This document shows, piece by piece, positions 1-11,330 of a stretch of 27,446 bases of DNA. The position numbers and the translations under genes are program-made. This DNA comes from Sperchopsis tessellata. Its lineage: Eukaryota > Arthropoda > Insecta > Coleoptera > Hydrophilidae. The DNA is taken from positions 1 through 27,446 of the forward strand of contig JAWQRN010000656.1 of assembly GCA_033557685.1 (NCBI GenBank), given 5' to 3'. The notes under the pieces are model-generated. The model was given only the letters and a program-made list of their open reading frames with translations, was not told where the DNA came from and made no database searches. Within the stretch, counting starts at the first letter, position 1, and each line of letters begins with the position of its first letter.

Positions 1-7
1 TTTCTGT

Positions 8-71
8 ATTTAATATATCGACTTGGCCGGTTTGCTTGATATTTGATTTTCATCAAATATTAAAATTACAC
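8..71. repeat. One arm of a foldback MITE, cut by the window edge
   Basis: This stretch resembles the right arm of the complete foldback element at 2067-2209. Both run from an AATATAT(C/T)GACTTG block through TTTGCT(T/C)GA and TCAAAT, ending in AAAAT followed by ACA. About four fifths of positions agree by eye, with one small indel. The partner arm would lie left of the window. It shows that the element at 2067 belongs to a dispersed family. Confidence 0.65.
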
Positions 72-670
72 ATTAATGCTACTAGCGTTTAGGCAACATA
101 ATATGTATATCTTAAGCGGAGGTAAGTCCAGAATTGGCTTGAGCAGTTGGTTTAAAATTAATTGAATCTGTGACTGCATGTTCTATCTTACTGTTCAATA
201 TAACATCACATTCTAGTTTAAAAATAACTCGTTTGATATTTTTTAAATATGCGTATTAAATATTATATTTCTGCATTCATGTACTTGAACCTCCAAATAC
301 TTTAATCTGCCACTGACTTTAAGTGACTAGCTTTCTGTGTTAGGTTCGTCCTGTTTGAGATTTAAATATTAAGCATCATAAAATGTCCTTTAGAACCGGA
401 ACCTGTTTACTTGGAAACCCTAATAATGATCAATATAAATTGCCTACTATCTTTGGTTATAAATTTTCTCGTTGAATTAAACTTTGTATTACATTCTATA
501 GATCTTGCGATCTCTTGTTAATCATTCAGTATAGTTCGTTTCCATTTGAATTACTAGTTTTCATTAATAATTGGATAATTTCTTGGCTGCACATGAATGT
601 TTTACTTTTAAAAATTTGAGAAAAATGTAACTTTCAATAAACCGGAGTTATGTAAAATATATATACACAA

Positions 671-675
<5 letters not shown>

Positions 676-727
<52 letters not shown>
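676..727. repeat. (TA)n microsatellite
   Basis: About 26 uninterrupted AT dinucleotides, flanked by ordinary AT-rich sequence. No neighbouring transposon end was recognised. Confidence 0.97.
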
Positions 728-730
<3 letters not shown>

Positions 731-2066
731 AAATATAGGAATATGTCAAATTTTTTATTTATGTTTGATTTCTGTAATAAAAATGTATTAGGTATGGTAT
801 ATTAAAATTAAATCATTTCTCAGATTTCTTAAATAAAAAATTCGTCTGCGACCAGGGAAATGTCCAATTATAATAAACATACGAAAATGGAAATGTGGAA
901 GTAAATATATAATCAATATAATAAACATTCATTGCAATATTGAAAATTGAGATACCTCTAATATTATAATAGACAAAACTTCCTAAACAAAATAGACCCT
1001 AACTTTAAGAGATCCCAAATTCAATTTTTATACACTTAAAATATTTGGAGATTTTCAAATAATATTCAAAACACAATATTTGTAATAGAGAAATATGGAG
1101 GTTGAAATAAGAAAGCTATGCTGATTCTTGTTGTTATTGGTTTAAGTAGAATTAGAATGAGGTAAAATAATAAACTATGTGAAAAATGGTGTTGTATGAA
1201 TAAGTAAGTAGAGAGGAAGGGATATGCTGAATGAGATTGATGTAAACACACCACTTTTAAATAACATTTTACGTTAAGAGCAATATATTTATAAATTGTC
1301 TAGGCATGAAATATATGGCATGCTTGTATGTAAGTGAAAATGGAATACATTTTAAACAAGAATATTAAATGAAATTGCTATATATTTTTTATATTTTTAA
1401 ATTTAGTGACAGATTAGAAGCTGCCATTGGTCCAAGTTCCAAGTACTAAGTTTTATTCGCTTATTAATAAATAATAAAAAAATGTTATTTTAATTACTTC
1501 AAAAAGAAAATCGAAGATGACAACAAAACATTAATTATTCTTAATTACATCGTGGTAAATGTGAATAACAGAGCAATTAAAAATTTAAAATATTTAAAAT
1601 TAATTCAGAAAATAATGAAAGTGCTTAAACTATTTTAACTAAAATATATCGTAGACAATTTCTTATCTATTTACCTACAAACATTAACCTCTACAATAAT
1701 CATTATTGTATAATTTTATGCCGTATTGATTTTATAAATAGCAAGTACTCTTAAGAAAGGTTGTTTTAATATTTAAGTGAAAGGTTGTTTGTATATTTAA
1801 ATGAAAAATTATTAAAGATTAAAATTTTTGATAATCTTTCGTAGTAAAAAAAAATACGAATAACCTTACCTTAAGATATATAAGTAGCTAAACAATCACA
1901 ACAGAATAGACAGTTATTGTTTATATACTTTCGCGGATTGTTTTTGGATATCATATATTAATTTTTCGAGTAGTACGGTTGGTTATTATTCAGCACAATT
2001 TTAATCATGGTAATTAATAGTTTGTAATTATAAGAATTAGTTGCTTCATTGGCCGCACACGAATAT

Positions 2067-2209
2067 ATTATTTTTAAATTTGATTAAATCATATCTTGAG
2101 CAATGCGTCCAAGTCAATATATTAAATACATAAATCAAATATGTATCGAAAAAATATATTGACTTGAACGTTTTGCTCGAGATTTGGTTTAATCAAATTT
2201 CAAAATAAT
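2067..2209. repeat. Foldback MITE (143-bp inverted repeat)
   Basis: The left arm 2067-2123 and the reverse complement of the right arm 2153-2209 match at about 50 of 57 positions. The 29-base centre contains a further short inverted repeat (ATACATA/TATGTAT), so nearly the whole unit can fold into one hairpin. Weaker symmetry continues a few bases outward (ACGAATATATT against ACAAACTGTATT). No coding capacity is present. A related arm lies at 8-71. The transposase family that moved it cannot be told from the arms. Confidence 0.85.
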
Positions 2210-4115
2210 ACAGTTTGTAATTATATTTATATATAAATTTTCATGAAGCAGGGACTTCCTTATTTATTTTACTTTATTAAGGTACATACACTTTTTTCCT
2301 GTTTAACTATATTTATTGTTTATTTATGCAGGTACCAATTCTCGTAGCTAACTATGTCTTATTATTTCATTGTTTTAAGCGGATTTTATTTTGGAATTGA
2401 TGTTTATATTCCTATATAATCTCGTAAATTATATTTATTTTATTTTCGTAAAGTATTGTATGATCTGAGTGTAAACTCATTGTTTAATATGTTGTTTTAA
2501 ACTTCTTATAAATATTTAATTATTTCTTGATCACTAAAGTATTTTGTGATTTTATTTCTGACCGAGTTTTGGATAATGCAAAACTTGTTGAATCCCGGAA
2601 TAAATGCTGTATACACGCTGTTTCGAAGAACCACTTTTCATCATTGCAACTACAACCGGTATGCAGCTCAACCTTTGTACAATATGCCATGTGACTGCTT
2701 ATGAACTAAGAGTGTTAAATAAACTAGATCTGCCTTACTTTATAGGTCGCGATACAATACACTGTTTGTAAATAAACTTTACAAGATGACGACACACTTA
2801 CCAAAGCAATTAATTATTGCTACAGTGGCCACTAAAGTGGAAGTATTTTATTATTTGATTGTAGTTAAAACAAGGCCATTAACAATTTTGTATTAAGGGC
2901 ATACAACTAGCTCCATAATATGTTCTTTGAAATAGAGTTGATATAGTGTTTTTTGGCCCACTAAATAATTTAATATAATAAATTACGTCAAAAATTTAGT
3001 ATATTGATATTCAGTATTTAAATTTTTATTTTGTGTCCTAGATGCTAAATAACGTAGAACTATTAAGTTGGTAATTATTTTCTAGTGATTTTGTTTCTCG
3101 CACTTATGTCAAAAACATTGCAAAATATGGTACATTTTCTGTAAGCATTACACAATTTTCACTTTGAATCGAATACAAAATTTAACTTATAATCTTAATA
3201 TTCTAGAAATAATTTTAGTATTACTACATTACCATGGAATCAGTTGGTATGAATGCCTGTATTTATCAATTTGGACATGGTACCTGTTGTGTTGATATGG
3301 CCTGTGTAAATGATTTGAGTATAAGCAGAGCTTTATTTGTTACTTAATTATTAAAATCATTTCATCAATATACTGTCATAAAAGGTATGTTGTTAAATGA
3401 ATCAGTATATCTAACGGTGAATTCTTCAAAACTGTAGTAAAATGTAAAAGCCAAACTATTGATATTTTGATTAAATGATCAGGAGATAACATAGCACCAA
3501 TTTCAAAAAGTACTCATTTCAAACAGATATATCAGCCTATTTCTGCATTTATTGCTAAACACTAACAGGAAAATATATGACATTTAGGGATTTTACCACA
3601 TCCAGTTTTCTAACTGGAATAGGATAGGACTCTGTATTACGTCCATCTCAGAAGACGTTTAATGATAAGGTTTCTTCCTAATCATAAAAAAACACCTAGG
3701 TTGGATTGAAAGTGGCAACCCCTGAATCCAAAACACTTTAGCTAGTTCCATAATGCATTTGAATAGCACTGACATTAACAACCATACATGCAACTCATCC
3801 ACCAAAACTTCGATGCACACTGCTGTATAATCAATCTGGTGCATTTTATATTCTCATCTTGCAAAGTAACCCCTTCAACTCTGTTCAAGACCTAAAGAGC
3901 GTCTATTAGCAAAGAAATTACTAATTTCCGTATTATATTTTAAAATTTCTTCGCGTTTTTGACTAATGCCACTCTGGATAAATATTTTTTGCGTTTAATG
4001 TATTTCTCGCCATCTATGATTGCTTTCTGAAACGCAAAAACATTTTTGAAATAGTTGAGCACAGTTCAAATAGATGACGTTACAAATTAAAAAGAATCTA
4101 CTTTATCAACGATAG

Positions 4116-4169
4116 CTTCCTTCTCAGTTCGTCTGCCATCTTGTTTGGACCTCGTGTGACATAGCAAAG
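4116..4169 (+). promoter_or_regulatory. RpS21 transcription start region, TOP tract and 5' UTR exon
   Basis: A pyrimidine tract CTTCCTTCTC at 4116-4125 runs into an arthropod initiator-like TCAGT at 4124-4128. That is the arrangement expected for a ribosomal protein gene with a 5' terminal oligopyrimidine (TOP) leader under growth-dependent translational control. The short non-coding exon ends at AAAG before GTAAAT at 4170. A 76-base intron (4170-4245, ending TTCTAG) leads to exon 2, which carries the ATG 17 bases in. The exact start base is inferred. Confidence 0.65.
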
Positions 4170-4262
4170 GTAAATGTAGTTTTTATTATACAACATCGTT
4201 TTATTTATGTTATTTTTATAATATTAATTTGTCTCTTACTTCTAGCTATCTTTCAAATAAAA

Positions 4263-6251
4263 ATGGAAAACGATCAAGGTGAATGCGTTGACTTGTACTG
4301 CCCAAGGAAATGGTAATATTGCTGTCCACGTGTTTTTAATACTTTTATACCTGTTTCCATTCATTATTCTTAATATTATCTTAAATTTTAGTTCTGCAAG
4401 TAACAGAATAATTCATGCTAAGGATCATGCTTCCATCCAACTCAGTCTGGCTGAAGTAGACCCAAGTACTGGCATCATGACCGATGTTACCAAAAGTTAT
4501 GCCCTTTGTGGAGCTATCCGCAGGATGGGTGAATCTGATGACTGTATTGTAAGGCTAGCGAAGAAGGATGGATTATTAGCGAAGTGAGTAACCTAAAATG
4601 TATCTGTATTTCCAATTTTTGCCGATTGAGATTAGTATGAAGAAACGGATAAGATTTTCTAAAAATGTCCTAACACTTAGTCACTGATTTATCTTTTACA
4701 AAATTAATTTATTGCATTTCAACAATCTTAGATTTTTAATTCGTGTTTATGATGATAGTTTAAACTGGAGTTTTTGTTTTTATTAACATTTGTGTCTTTC
4801 AGTTATAATAATAGTGAGCTCTAAAACTAGTAATCATATGCCAGTGGTATCATTTAGTGTGAAAGTTGTCTTCATATGTAGAGTCTGCAATTAGAAAACT
4901 ACGTATACATCACAGCGTTGCGCGAATATTGAATGTCAGTGACATTATTCTGTAGTGCAAAATGTCTTGATTCTAACCTCAAACTTACCATGAGCCCAAT
5001 TATATTTTAAATTCGCAAAATAGTTGCATGTGCAAAAGTGTAAGTACGTAGGATAGTTCTGAAAAGTATAGTTGTTGTTTTGGTTTTGTATAACCAAGGA
5101 GCACATGAAAATTTAAAACAAACAAGAAATGTGATAACAATCTGAAGGTCGCATGGGGACGCAACAGCTGATACACGACGTTGGTTCGCGTTGGTCAGGA
5201 ATTCTCCATTTTACTTGAGTAGATTAAGTCGCATAGTAACAGCATCCTAAATAATATTAGTGAAATCACAGCATTAAAAAACATCACCAGTCCACAAATC
5301 ATACTTTCAATTTCAAAAGCGCATTAATACTACATAGAGAAAAAACAAAAGCTCGAGATATAATTCAAATGATATACATTAAAGAATACCAAGACACTGC
5401 AATAAATGACAGAAAAGAAAAAAAACACACCTAAATACAACATAATATAACATAGTGTAAATAACAAAATATTTAACAGAGTCCATGTGCCCTACCATAA
5501 ATCTCAAACCATTTCAACCCATTATTCCCATCCATGCATTCTAAATCTTATTTCACCTCATACACAAACAGTCGAGATAAAAACATCTGGAAGAAATGAC
5601 GCATAGCAAAACCCACAGAACGAAATACGGGAAAAAAGTAATTACAACTGGCAAACCTAGATTATAGCAAAGAGCGATATTTAAAAACTGTTATGATTTA
5701 CCATTTTAGGTTACATATAAGAAGTATTGTAAAAGAAGAAAATAGAGTCTTTGAAACGTATGCTACTAAAAGTAAATAGTTTTAATATTAAGGCCATCAT
5801 ATCCCAAGAACACACTTCTTCCACTGCAATCCATTAAGGGATGTTTGCAACCACATTTTCCATCTCTTTTTGGTTCCTTTAAATATGTATCACGGCTTAT
5901 GCCGTATGTATTCCGGTCCATTGCCTGATGTTGCGCAGCAACAACATCATCTTCCTGCCTATTCCTCTTTTCCTCGATCTGCCCCTCAATGATGAGTTGC
6001 AGCAGTCGATATTTCGGGTTGCGCATAATATGGCCCATATATGCATCTTTATTCAATCATCCAAGGACTTTTTGATATGTTGTTCTCGATGTCCATGGTA
6101 TTTTAAGTACTTTGCGGTAAATCCACATTTCAAATGTTTATATGTTATTCATTGTAGTTGCTTTCAATGTCCATGCTTCCATGACATACAACATTGACCA
6201 AACATAGCACTTGACAAATCGCATCTTGAGGTTCAGGTCAAAGTCGGTGTT

Positions 6252-6288
<37 letters not shown>

Positions 6289-7166
6289 CGTATGTGTATA
6301 TATATATATATATATATTGTATATATATATATATATATATTGAAAGAATAAATGCAAAATTGTACTAGGAATTTGATAATGAGTTCAAAGCTTTGGTATA
6401 TATTTGTGTTTGGAGGATAATGAATAAAATACCATATGCAATATATTTGACGACAATGTGGATGAAATGTAGATGCAGAAAAATACTGTTCAGGAACTAC
6501 TCTGTAGCTATCTGCAAGGTATACACAACAATTTGTTAATGTAACTACCTAAAATAATATATAATGGATAAACTAATAAATGTAGATACATCCTGATGTG
6601 GATTTTGTGCTCTGCTAAAAACATTTTATAAAATGTTTCTTCTCTCGTATTCGTTTTTTAACGTGTTCATGGAAATTCTACTTTCGGATATGCACAGACA
6701 AAGCATAAATGTTCAATGAATCATGCTGATAGTCTGTTTTGCAAGTACCAAAAATTGTCTAGTCCATAAACCTGAATATGAAATTTTTTGCTAATTTATT
6801 ATGACTATATCCGTATTCATTTATTGAATTTGTTAGAATTTTTTCTATTATAAGAAATATTACGTAAAATCTAAATGTGTATAATTTTAATAATTTGAAT
6901 TATACAACATTAGGTCTTTTGAACAATGATATATCTTAAAAGGCTTTGTGCAGTAACTGGCAAACATCAAATCACTAAAAATGAGTTAGCTTCAAATTAC
7001 TTACCATAGGTATTTCACACCTTTTAGTGTAAGTAGAGTCTATGTAGCATGTATGTGGACAACGACCAAAGTGTGAATTATTTAAATTGCTTTAATTATG
7101 AAACTCATGAAATTGGTCGTTATAATGTTACTAATGCATTTTTTCTTTTGTTTCAGAAACTTCTAA
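4263..7166 (+). CDS. RpS21: 40S ribosomal protein S21 (eS21), three coding exons
   Basis: RpS21 encodes a small eukaryote-specific protein of the 40S ribosomal subunit. The coding exons are 4263-4312, 4392-4583 and 7157-7166, all with GT-AG borders. The first gives [16 protein letters not shown], a Cys codon spans the first junction, and then come [14 protein letters not shown] and further on [21 protein letters not shown], near-invariant S21 stretches. The last exon supplies only the tail (Lys-Asn-Phe, then TAA), completing 83 residues, the usual length of S21. The long open frame starting at 4279 is not the true protein: it reads through intron 2 in the wrong upstream frame. Intron 3 (4584-7156, about 2.6 kb) is large for the gene and contains a decayed retrotransposon fragment and a TA tract. 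No nonsense or frameshift is seen, so the gene appears functional. Confidence 0.97.
5766..6246 (-). mobile_element. Non-LTR retrotransposon 3' fragment (C-terminal part of ORF2), in RpS21 intron 3
   Basis: Read on the minus strand from about 6246, the translation gives [20 protein letters not shown], then [15 protein letters not shown], then [20 protein letters not shown]. This is the region after the polymerase domain in insect endonuclease/reverse transcriptase ORF2 proteins, where EAWTL, FEMWLYRR and [16 protein letters not shown] are conserved. Two in-frame stops (after NNI and after VLG) and loss of the Lys/Arg-rich tail show it is dead. The 5' side stops at the TA microsatellite that begins at 6254, so the copy is 5'-truncated, which is typical of target-primed insertion. 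It lies antisense to the host gene. Confidence 0.85.
6254..6341. repeat. Interrupted (TA)n microsatellite
   Basis: Three TA runs (6254-6287, about 6297-6317 and 6320-6341) are separated by TGCGTATG and TTG interruptions. The tract abuts the 5'-truncated end of the retrotransposon fragment on its left. Confidence 0.95.
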
Positions 7167-7193
7167 CTTCTTCATTATGTAAAATTATGACGA

Positions 7194-7199
7194 AATAAA
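7194..7199 (+). promoter_or_regulatory. RpS21 poly(A) signal
   Basis: A canonical AATAAA 28 bases after the RpS21 stop codon, followed by a T-rich stretch. It implies a very short 3' UTR, as is usual for ribosomal protein mRNAs. Confidence 0.8.
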
Positions 7200-7687
7200 T
7201 TTTTTTATTTGTAACATTAAGTTGTTTTATTTATCTAACTACAATCCATTTAAAGAGTATGCATTATTTCGTCAAATTAATAAACACAAGTTAAATATCA
7301 CTGCACCCTCTAGGTGGAATCTTATTAGTATGCAGAGAAATAGACTGGTATATCACAAGTTATTTGAAGAAAGGAAATGTCATTCAAAAAATTACTTTTG
7401 TATTGTGCTGTTCATCCAGAATCATGATTCGATTCCAATTATTTTGCAAATAACTCTACCATAACTGTTCTTTATTATGATTATATTAAAAACCAGAGTT
7501 TATCCAATACTTTATTTTATTATATTGGATTTTAAGAATTTGTATTTTTTTAAATTTTATAACCTGATTATTACAAGAATCACACTTTGTACTTAAACCT
7601 AAAAAACATTTCGTCTTATAATAGTCAGTGGTAGCTGTTATTGTAAATGAGCTTAATAATAAAGATATTTAATGGAGTTGACTTCAT

Positions 7688-7863
7688 ATTTAAAAAATTC
7701 TGAGGTAAAAAATACTCTATAGTTTCACAGATTTTATAATTCGTTGACTAGTTTCGTTTTTTTAAAACGACTAAAATATGTTTTAAAATAATGAAACTAA
7801 TCAACTAATTATATATTCTGTGAAATTATACAAAGAGCATTATTTACCTCACAATTTCTTAAT
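7688..7863. repeat. Foldback MITE downstream of RpS21
   Basis: A long inverted repeat: the left arm about 7688-7769 pairs with the right arm 7781-7863 around an 11-base loop. Paired blocks include GAGGTAAA, TTTCACAGA, TATAATT, GTTGA(C/T)TAGTTTC and TTTTAAAAC, with scattered mismatches and a small bulge near CTCT. It has no coding capacity. Its sequence differs from the foldback at 2067, so it is a separate family. Confidence 0.85.
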
Positions 7864-8586
7864 AAAAAACTATAAATCTGTTAAGGTTATTTCTATTATA
7901 TTTGACTGCAAAAACTCTACACGCTTGATTTTATACATTATTTGCTTCATATAAATTTGTTAATTTTTGAGGTAAGTGGTGCCTTGTCGTAAATATTGTC
8001 TATTACATACACATGTCAGTGATTATAATTCTGTAACCTAAAAGTTGCTGGTGCTATTGACTCATGCTAATTTTTGATAACGTCACCAGCTTTCCATATT
8101 CTGAATTGACAACCTACACATATTTTGATTATAAGTGCACGAGTTGTTTACGATAAATCGTCTCAGTTGAAAAGTATTTATTATAAGCACACATCTTCTC
8201 CCTTCAGATCAGAAAAATTATATACTTTGTTCTTATACTCTGTGCTGAATTTCTACTGTTGGAAACTTTACTTAACAATGTGATTTATAACATTTTAATA
8301 TAGCCATATCAATGCACTGACTGACAAACAAAACTAGTCAAAAAATGTATATGAATCATTTCCTGTGGATCCGAGAGCCCCGGATGATACTGTAAATGCC
8401 TATGATCAAAATTTATTAATCAGTAAAATGCAAAGCCATTTTGTTTATGGAAAAAAACTATAAGAATCTAAGAGAAGGTATAAATTTATGCGTACATAAA
8501 AACGGGCAAAGACGACTGTGCAGTAGTCTTTATAAAATGTTTGAATTCACTTTACTTAATAAAATGTTTGTGTGCACTTTACTGAA
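7864..8586. other. Intergenic, nothing recognised
   Basis: AT-rich sequence between the foldback element and the reverse transcriptase fragment. The open frame beginning at 8441 shows no family resemblance and its second half overlaps the retrotransposon fragment in another frame. Confidence 0.5.
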
Positions 8587-8757
8587 GACAGTTCTGCCGT
8601 ATTTCTCGACTTTGAAAAAGTGTTCGACAAGGTTTGTCACTACTGACTGCTGTAGAAACTGATATACAAGGGACTCCCATACTTTTAAGTCAACGTCATC
8701 AGATCTTATTTGAGTTACAGGAGTTTCTATTTCAGTTGCGAGGGGATGGAGTCGCTA
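8587..8757 (+). mobile_element. Jockey-like reverse transcriptase fragment, decayed
   Basis: In one frame the translation reads DSSAVFLDFEKVFDKVCHY, then a stop, LL, a stop, KLIYKGLPYF, a stop, and VNVIRSYLSYRSFYFS. This fits the start of the polymerase domain in Jockey/R1-type elements, where AAFLDxEKAFDxVWHxGLLYKL..GLP.YLV..I.SYLSxRSF is conserved. The tryptophan of VWH has become Cys and three stops interrupt the frame. The frame is lost before the RQGS and YADD boxes. It was recognised by motif, so the exact clade is uncertain. Confidence 0.72.
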
Positions 8758-9805
8758 AGTAGTGTCATAATGGGAACCAGTATTGTGATGTTTTGATGAA
8801 CACGGTGGACAAGTTTGTGTTGAGACAAACCCGAAAACTGTATGATGCTAGACAGTCGCACAACTCTAATCAGAGAGATTGGTCAGTACGACGCCCAAAA
8901 TTCTTACCACAAACGCCGCAAGATACTGTTTGAGGTACGACTGTAAGTTGTGTAGCTTGACCAACGTTGTTTCAGGAGGAATTCCTGGGCGGCGCATGTC
9001 TGAGAGGTGTATGCTCGAAATCTGCTTTGCTGAGTGGAGCTTCAGCATAGCAGATGCAAGTACTAGCCCCCACAATTCTCTCATAGCCTCATTTTATTCT
9101 AACTACCTTAGGTTAAACACTTGGACAAATTTTACTATTCTTTCTATTTAGGAAGAAGTTCAACAAGATGCCAGATAGGTGGAATTTTTCTTAAACATGA
9201 AATATTATGATCTGTAATGAATGACAAATTAATATCAGATTTACGCTAACGGAATAGCAAGCTTTAAGGATGGAATTTATGACTACCCTCTGCATCTGAG
9301 GTTACCTAATTCAATATAGAAACACTGATTTCAGAGATAAGGCTACCAAATCCAGTATTATAAGTAGAATATGCTTCTGTTATCAGTTTCGACAAATGGG
9401 CACTGAACTAGTCACTTCCTTAGCTACGATCATTTCGGGATTGTGTCCCAAGCGCTCATATCTTGTTGATAATGAGTGACAAACTAGGGATGTAGGGGAA
9501 TGTTTTATGAGGAATTATGCGTATGTATTAGGCGCATGGCAGCTATCACGGTATGTGTTAAAATTGTGTCAAAGTTTGCTGTTCTCTGAAGATTGGTGGG
9601 TTCAGGTTTTTAAAAACATTGTCATCTCACCTGGAAATAGAAAAGAAAAAAATAATAGAAAATATGAGCAAACAGAAACATTTTTACAAACCTGGCCAAT
9701 ATTGAATTAATACTGAACAAATGTGGAGTGAACGGAACGAAAAATGTAACAGGTTTGACTAAATTAAGTTACATTAATTTGGACTGGACATGGAAATTGA
9801 AACAG
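8758..9805. other. Unassigned stretch with overlapping sense and antisense open frames
   Basis: From about 8866 to 9151 the sequence is visibly less AT-rich than its surroundings and is open on both strands (plus 8879-9151, minus 8866-9084). Neither product resembles a family I know. Because it directly follows the reverse transcriptase piece it may be further retrotransposon material, but I could not find later polymerase boxes. 9160-9805 shows nothing recognisable. Confidence 0.4.

Positions 9806-9832
<27 letters not shown>
9806..9832. repeat. (TA)n microsatellite at a transposon edge
   Basis: About 13 TA dinucleotides immediately before the left end of the mariner-like element. Tc1/mariner elements insert at TA, so this tract is a plausible target site. 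Confidence 0.9.
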
Positions 9833-9836
<4 letters not shown>

Positions 9837-11330
9837 CCAAAATGGGCACTAAGGAATATTTCCCCAACTACATACACATTTATTTAACCAAACAGTTAAC
9901 AAAATCAAAACAACTAAATAAAATAATTGTAAAAGTTCAAACTGCCAACTCTGGGTGGATCGATAAACGTAAACAATTGATAAATTGTCATTTAAATGAC
10001 AATAAAAGTCAGCTGTGATTTTCTATCAAAAGTGAATCTCGTCCTAAGAAAAGGTATATAAGAATACAAGAAACTGACCGAAAATGAGCTGATAACTTTG
10101 TTAATGATTATTGGAATTGGTAATAGAATAAAATCGTTAAGAGATGCAAGAAAATTGTTCAACGAAATGTTTCTAAATAGAAATCAAAGAAGAGTCAGTA
10201 CATTAAAAAGAACGCAAGACCGATTTGAAAATTTACAGTCCATAAACAATGCTAGGGGAGCAGGTCGGCCAAAAACTGCAACCACTCTAGAAAAATCGCA
10301 GGAAGTAATGGAGCGAACTGTAGATTAGGGGGTGAGTCAAGCATCAGTTCATAGAATTCTTAACAGAAAACGCATATCCTTATAAGGTCCAATTAATTCA
10401 CGAATTAATGGAAGATTACTCAGATAAGAGAATGGAGTTTTGCGATGATTCTGTTAAAATTGGTCAGTAAACAGACACAATATCAGGTATTGGTCAAGAG
10501 AATATCCGCATGGGGCTGAGGAAATTCGTACTCAATATCCTCAAAAAGTTAACGTTGGATTTGATTTTTATTGAAGGCATATTAACATCTGAAAGCTACT
10601 CAGCTTTACTTCCAAATGAAGTAATACCTCACCTCTGGCATATCTTCAACGAAGAAACACTAAATAGTATCTGGTTCCAACAAGATGGAGCCCCGCCTCA
10701 TTACGGTGTCCAAGTTCGAAACTATTTCAATACAGTTTTTCCACAAAAGTGCATTGGAGGAGAGGATTTATTGAATGGCCACCAAGATCGCCGGATTTAC
10801 TGATATTAGATTTCTCCATTTGGAGACACCTCAAATTGAAATTTTATACCAATAGGAATACACGAGGAAGTTCAGAATATTAATGATGAAGATTTAGAAA
10901 ACTACGATAATTTGTAAAGAGGTTGGGGTATTGTTAAGACGGTAAGGGTTGGTTGTTCGAACATTTACTCTAAGTTAATTTAATTTATTTTGTTAACCAT
11001 TTGGTTAAAATAAATGTATATGTATGTAGAAAAATATTCTCAATTTTAAATTTAAGAGATCAATTTCTTGTAGCTCGAAAATAAAACGTTTTATAAAAAA
11101 ATACTTTTATAAAAGTTTCTAAGAATTAGTTTTAAAATAAAAAATAATAAAATGTGTAGATGTTCTATTAAGAAAAAACATTTTAAATACAATTTTCACA
11201 ATAAAATGAACACCTATATATTAAATATGTTTTAATGATAGTTCTCTTTATTCAGGAAACTTATATTTGAAAAAAATTTTAAGGTTAAAGAAATATTTAG
11301 ATGCTCCAATAATTTTGAGCAACCTGTATA
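9833..11330 (+). mobile_element. DUF4817-type Tc1/mariner-like transposon, defective
   Basis: The left part 9853-9905 and the reverse complement of 10987-11040 match over about 53 bases (shared ATTTTGTTAAC, TTTGGTTAAA, TAAATGT.TATGTA and AATATTC), forming subterminal inverted repeats around a transposase relic. The outer left end (GTGTCCAAAATGGGCAC) resembles the reverse complement of 11288-11330 (GAAATATTTAGATGCTCC, ATTTTGAG, CTGTATA) more loosely, so the right boundary may be near 11330. Alternatively the piece 11041-11330 is a neighbouring related element. The left end abuts a TA tract, consistent with TA target choice. Confidence 0.7.
10050..10975 (+). pseudogene. Broken mariner-like (DUF4817) transposase
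   Basis: Plus-strand pieces follow the family in order. The N-terminal helix-turn-helix region gives ARKLFNEMFLNRNQRRVST, RTQDRFE and GAGRPKTATT; a stop at 10326 is followed by VSQASVHRILNRKR and HELMEDYSDKRMEFC. Then come RHNIRYWSREYPHG and TQYPQKVNV, and IWFQQDGAPPHYGVQVRNYF with the second catalytic Asp. After a one-base shift near GGAGGAG the frame reads RRGFIEWPPRSPDL and IWRHLK with the third acidic residue. The stretch that normally carries the first catalytic Asp is missing between 10440 and 10475, and the WAGILG/IGP segment is missing after KVNV. The enzyme cannot be active. Confidence 0.88.

Larger units (their letters stand above)
72..4110. other. Gene-poor AT-rich flank
   Basis: I see no gene here beyond the repeats listed separately. 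The open frames at 1066-1254 and 3659-3844 (both minus) are short, low in complexity or without recognisable motifs, and lack convincing splice context. A 42-codon frame at 2576-2704 (+) is followed about ten bases later by AATAAA and could be the last exon of an upstream gene, but nothing else supports it. Confidence 0.5.

Noticed and set aside
2576..2704. 42-codon frame followed by AATAAA, possible last exon of an upstream gene
   Set aside because: There is no convincing polypyrimidine acceptor, no known motif and no partner exon in the window.
4279..4587. Continuous 102-codon open frame over the RpS21 region
   Set aside because: Its first third is intron 2 read in another frame. The true protein starts at 4263 and skips 4313-4391.
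4744..4830. Possible intronic C/D box snoRNA in RpS21 (ATGATGA at about 4748)
   Set aside because: No CTGA D box or closing stem was found within the expected 70-120 bases.
8866..9151. Overlapping open frames on both strands
   Set aside because: Neither product shows a motif. A less AT-rich patch makes double-open frames likely by chance.
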